A stretch of DNA of 64,000 nt from Kiritimatiellia bacterium (GTDB taxonomy: Bacteria > Verrucomicrobiota > Kiritimatiellia > PWTM01). A program made the translations under genes and the position numbers. The stretch is from contig JAOACR010000009.1 of the NCBI GenBank assembly GCA_026417735.1, positions 265,641-329,640 on the forward strand, written 5' to 3'. Below, one piece after another: positions 61,315-64,000 of this stretch (position 1 is its first letter; the number at the start of each line of letters is the position of its first letter). The notes beneath the pieces were generated by a model. It was given only the letters and a program-made list of their open reading frames with translations. It ran no database searches and had not been told where the DNA came from.

Positions 61315-63486
61315 GTGGCGACCCACTCCACCATTTTGCTCGTCACGCCGCCGCTGATCGCGCCGAACGCGCCGTACCCGGCAACGCCGCAGCTGTGCGC
61401 TTTCCTGCGGCGCGCGGGATGGCACGCGGAACAGGCGGACCTTTCGATTGAGCTTCTGGTGCGCCTTTTCTCACGGCAGGGACTGTCGGTGGTCGCCGAG
61501 CGGGTCGCCCGCGGACGTCCGGACCATCCCGCTGTGCGCCGCTGGCTCGAACGACGGTCCGAGTACCTCGCCGCGATTGAGCCCGCCCGCGAGTTTCTGG
61601 CCGGTGGCCGCCCCCATCCGCCGCCGCTGCCGCGCGGCCCCCGTTTTCAGTTTTTGGAGGAGCTGCGGCGCACCGGTTCGCCGCTGGCCACGCGGGCGGA
61701 GCAGGACGAACAGCTGCTGGCCAGTCTCTTCTTTGACGATCTGTTTGATTTCTTGCGGGCCGGCGCGGATCACCAGTTCGGCTACTCGCGCTACGCGGAG
61801 CGGCTGGCGGCGACGGCCGGCTCCTTCACCCCCCTGTGCCGCGCGCTCGCCAAACCGCCCGGCCCGATCGAGCAAATGCTAGAGGAACTCGCCACTGAGC
61901 GACTCGAGCGCCACCGTCCCTTGCTGCTCGGCCTCACAGTGCCGTTCCCGGGGACGTTGTACGGGGCGCTTCGCATCGCGCGCGTTGCGCGGCAGGTCTC
62001 ACCGGCGACCTGGGTGGTGCTCGGCGGCGGGTACGTGAACACCGAGCTTCGCGATCTACGCGATATGCGATTGTTTGAGCACGTGGACGCGCTCGTCTAC
62101 GACGACGGTGAAATTCCATTGCTGCGCTTGGCCGAATGGCTCGCCGCCGGTCGGCGGGGGTCCCCACCCCCGCGTGTGGCCACCCGCGACCGCCCGCCAG
62201 CCGTCACACTGGCCAATGGCGGCCAGGGCGAGGTGCTCCCGCATCGCGACCGACCTGCGCCGGACTATCGCGGCCTGCCTCTGCATCTGTACTTCTCGGT
62301 CGCCGAAACTCCCAATCCAATGCTGCGGCTGTGGACCGATCGCTTCTGGAACAAACTGACGCTCGCGCACGGCTGCTACTGGCGCCGCTGCGCCTTCTGC
62401 GACACCTCGCTCGACTACATCGCGCGGTTCGACCCGGCCGACGCTGCCACCGTCGAGCGCTGGATGGACGACGTTGCCGCTCAGACCGGGCGGCACGATT
62501 TCCACTTCACCGATGAGGCCGCGCCACCGGCGCTGCTGCGCGCGTTGGCCGACCGCCTCGCAGCGCGTGGCGCGCCCTACCGCTGGTGGGCGAACGTCCG
62601 GCTGGAAGCGCACTTCGACGCGCAGACCGCCCGCGAGATGGCCCGGGGCGGCTGCATCGCAGTCACCGCCGGTTTGGAGTGCGCACATGACCGGTTGCTG
62701 AGCGAGATGCGCAAAGGAATCACCTGCGCGGAGGCCGCCGCGGCATGTGAGGCGCTCGCGAGCGCCGGCATTCAAGTTCACCTGTACCTGATGTACGGCT
62801 ATCCGGGCCAGCAGTACTCCGAGGCGGTCGAAGCGCTCGAGTTTGTCCGCATGCTGTTTCGGACCGGCCGGATCCAGTCGGCCTACTGGCACCGGTTCGC
62901 GTTGACTTGCCACAGCCCGCTCTATCGCCGCGCGCGCGAGCTGGGGCTGCGCTGTCGCGAGCGGTTCGGCGGCTTCGCGCGGAACGAGGTCCCGTTCGAA
63001 GAGCCCGGCGCGCCGGACTGGAACGCGATCGGCGAGGGGCTACGGCGCGCCACCTACAACTGGATGCTTGGCGTGGGCCTGGATGTGCCGGCACGCAACT
63101 GGCTGCCGCCGCCCCAGGCGGGCCGGGGAAAACCCTCCCGCCCTCGTGCCGCATCACGGCGCGGTGTAGATCAACCACAGCGCGGCCAGAATCACCAGCG
63201 CTCCGCACACCCGCCGCACGACTTGCGACGCGCTCGAGTCCCGATTCCACGCCAGAACACGCTCGACCCACCCGAAGCCGATTCCCGCCGCCGCAATCAC
63301 CGCGCAGTGGCCGATCCCGTAGGCCAGCAGCAGCAGCGCGCCGTACGCCGGACGCAAGCGGGCAGTCTGCAGCGCGACCGCGAGCATCGGCGCGAGGAAC
63401 GCAAACGTACAGGGCCCCAGCGCGACCCCGAACGCCAGCCCCAAGAGCAGCGCGCCGCCCAGCCCCCTCCGCCCCTTCCCCGCTGA
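61315..63486 (+). CDS. B12-binding-type radical SAM protein
   Basis: The frame encodes about 723 residues. Residues 1-280 include a Rossmann-like cobalamin-binding-type domain ('LLVTPPLIAPNAPYP', 'LLGLTVPFPGTLYGALRIARVAR', 'VVLGGGYVNTEL', 'YDDGE'). The radical SAM core follows with 'LAHGCYWRRCAFCDTS'; the cluster Cys spacing is CxxxxCxxC, a variant seen in this class. Then come 'DFHFTDEAAP' and 'MYGYPGQQ'. The DxHxxG cobalamin motif is not seen, so B12 may not be bound. The recognisable protein ends near 63115; the last 110 codons are Arg/Gln/Pro-rich and run antisense to the ccdA gene without a stop. A frameshift near 63125-63165, or a real long overlap, could explain that. Confidence 0.75.
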   Translation: MATHSTILLVTPPLIAPNAPYPATPQLCAFLRRAGWHAEQADLSIELLVRLFSRQGLSVVAERVARGRPDHPAVRRWLERRSEYLAAIEPAREFLAGGRPHPPPLPRGPRFQFLEELRRTGSPLATRAEQDEQLLASLFFDDLFDFLRAGADHQFGYSRYAERLAATAGSFTPLCRALAKPPGPIEQMLEELATERLERHRPLLLGLTVPFPGTLYGALRIARVARQVSPATWVVLGGGYVNTELRDLRDMRLFEHVDALVYDDGEIPLLRLAEWLAAGRRGSPPPRVATRDRPPAVTLANGGQGEVLPHRDRPAPDYRGLPLHLYFSVAETPNPMLRLWTDRFWNKLTLAHGCYWRRCAFCDTSLDYIARFDPADAATVERWMDDVAAQTGRHDFHFTDEAAPPALLRALADRLAARGAPYRWWANVRLEAHFDAQTAREMARGGCIAVTAGLECAHDRLLSEMRKGITCAEAAAACEALASAGIQVHLYLMYGYPGQQYSEAVEALEFVRMLFRTGRIQSAYWHRFALTCHSPLYRRARELGLRCRERFGGFARNEVPFEEPGAPDWNAIGEGLRRATYNWMLGVGLDVPARNWLPPPQAGRGKPSRPRAASRRGVDQPQRGQNHQRSAHPPHDLRRARVPIPRQNTLDPPEADSRRRNHRAVADPVGQQQQRAVRRTQAGSLQRDREHRREERKRTGPQRDPERQPQEQRAAQPPPPLPR

Positions 63487-63852
63487 CATCGCCGGCGCAG
63501 GCAACGGGATCACGTCCAGCAACGCCAGGCCGATCACGAGGAAAATCGCTGCCACCAGCCAGTTTCCCCAGCCACCGAGATCGCCCAGCATGCGCCCCGC
63601 CGCCGCGGTCACCACGCCCACCAGCACAATGGTCACCAGAATGCCAAGCGCGAACGAGAGGGAAATCGCAAACGCTCGGCGCGTGCCCACCGCCCCCTGC
63701 CGGCCAAGATAACCCACCACCAGCGGAATGCTCGCCAGATGACAGGGGCTGAGCAGTACACTCAGCACCCCCCAGACCCCCGCGGCCATCAGCGCCGGCA
63801 CGGGCGAGCCGCGGACCGCCCCGCTCAACGAGGTGAACAGCCGCTCGAGCAC
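63154..63852 (-). CDS. CcdA/DsbD-type thiol-disulfide membrane transporter
   Basis: A 232-residue protein with six membrane helices. The two conserved cysteines stand in 'SVLLSPCHLASIP' (first helix) and 'VALGPCTFAFLAPML' (fourth), the signature of CcdA/DsbD membrane domains that pass electrons from cytosolic thioredoxin to periplasmic thiols. The start is GTG with GGGAG upstream. It follows a thioredoxin-like gene by 31 bases, a usual pairing. Downstream, its end overlaps the radical SAM frame by 333 bases. Confidence 0.88.
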   Translation of the reverse strand: MLERLFTSLSGAVRGSPVPALMAAGVWGVLSVLLSPCHLASIPLVVGYLGRQGAVGTRRAFAISLSFALGILVTIVLVGVVTAAAGRMLGDLGGWGNWLVAAIFLVIGLALLDVIPLPAPAMSAGKGRRGLGGALLLGLAFGVALGPCTFAFLAPMLAVALQTARLRPAYGALLLLAYGIGHCAVIAAAGIGFGWVERVLAWNRDSSASQVVRRVCGALVILAALWLIYTAP

Positions 63853-63883
63853 CGCTCACTCCCATCGAGATCGCGCGGACGGC

Positions 63884-64000
63884 CTACCAGCGGTACCCAA
63901 GCTCCGCCCACTTCTGCAGGATCTCCTCTTTCGCCATATACCCCTCGTGTCGGAACAGCTCCCGACCGTCGGGCGCCAAAAAGATTTGCGTCGGAATGAT
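63884..64000 (-). CDS. Thioredoxin-like protein, C-terminal end only
   Basis: A frame enters from the right edge on the minus strand and gives 38 residues before TAG. 'IIPTQIFLAPDGRELFRHEGYM' contains the cis-Pro strand and the last strands of a thioredoxin fold, followed by a final helix ('KEEILQKWAELGYRW'). It lies upstream of ccdA in the same operon, so it is probably a periplasmic or exported thioredoxin working with CcdA. Confidence 0.75.
   Translation of the reverse strand: MIPTQIFLAPDGRELFRHEGYMAKEEILQKWAELGYRW

Overview
This window is a dense, GC-rich stretch (I estimate roughly two thirds G+C) of a Gram-negative bacterial chromosome. Outer-membrane and periplasmic genes support the Gram-negative call: a TolC-family lipoprotein, an efflux adaptor, a YfhM/PbpC-type pair and an ExbB/ExbD system. 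Two secreted sulfatases, a Tat-exported aldo/keto-reductase-like protein, a CPBP protease of the type found with exosortases and an iron-hydrogenase-like sensor kinase resemble gene content seen in the Planctomycetes/Verrucomicrobia/Lentisphaerae/Kiritimatiellae group and its neighbours. That placement is an inference and is weak. There is no phage, IS or CRISPR signal. One tRNA, tRNA-Pro(CGG), is present. 

Layout. 1-9.4 kb (minus): a PadR regulator, a giant alpha-2-macroglobulin with an N-terminal HAAS-like cytosolic domain, a DUF3298-like protein and PbpC form one overlapping operon, followed by a partial DUF212 gene. 9.4-14.1 kb: a thioredoxin-fold protein, then carotenoid genes (CruF-like, CrtI-like, CruG-like glycosyltransferase and a divergent prenyl diphosphate synthase). 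14.1-19.3 kb (minus): a receiver/HPr-like protein with both phospho-sites lost, then an overlapping rpoN, small membrane protein, tolC and adaptor operon without a pump. 19.5-23 kb (plus): an FrhB-like protein, a minimal M42-like peptidase, a C39-like peptidase and an NTF2/zinc-ribbon protein. 23.3-32 kb (minus): a sulfatase, then a six-gene TPR/TPR/ExbB/ExbD/ExbD/VWA operon. 32-36.3 kb (minus): a CPBP protease and a DnaE homologue whose polymerase active site is destroyed. 36.4-42 kb (plus): PurS-PurL fusion, a TylF-like methyltransferase, cobalamin adenosyltransferase and MurB. 42-46.7 kb (minus): a sulfatase, a receiver-kinase and an iron-sulfur sensor kinase. 46.8-52.3 kb: MetE (plus), then EamA transporter, PTS EIIA, tRNA-Pro and enolase (minus). 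52.5-58 kb (plus): ComF, AccD, FolC, MurG, MurC. 58-64 kb: small secreted protein and YceI (minus), Tat protein, TraB-like and radical SAM (plus), CcdA and thioredoxin (minus). 

Functional links. Cell envelope upkeep dominates: PbpC with alpha-2-macroglobulin, MurB/MurG/MurC, the ExbBD-VWA-TPR machine, TolC and its adaptor, and CcdA with thioredoxin. A nitrogen-PTS flavour comes from rpoN, a PtsN-like EIIA and the HPr-like protein. 

The most unusual items are the apparently inactive DnaE homologue, the PadR/HAAS/alpha-2-macroglobulin operon with a dyad over its promoter, the doubly degenerate receiver-HPr fusion, the VWA-for-TonB machine, and a recurrent promoter arrangement in which the -10 box lies 6-8 bases before the start codon, implying many leaderless mRNAs. 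All start sites were chosen by eye from Shine-Dalgarno, overlap, promoter and family evidence.
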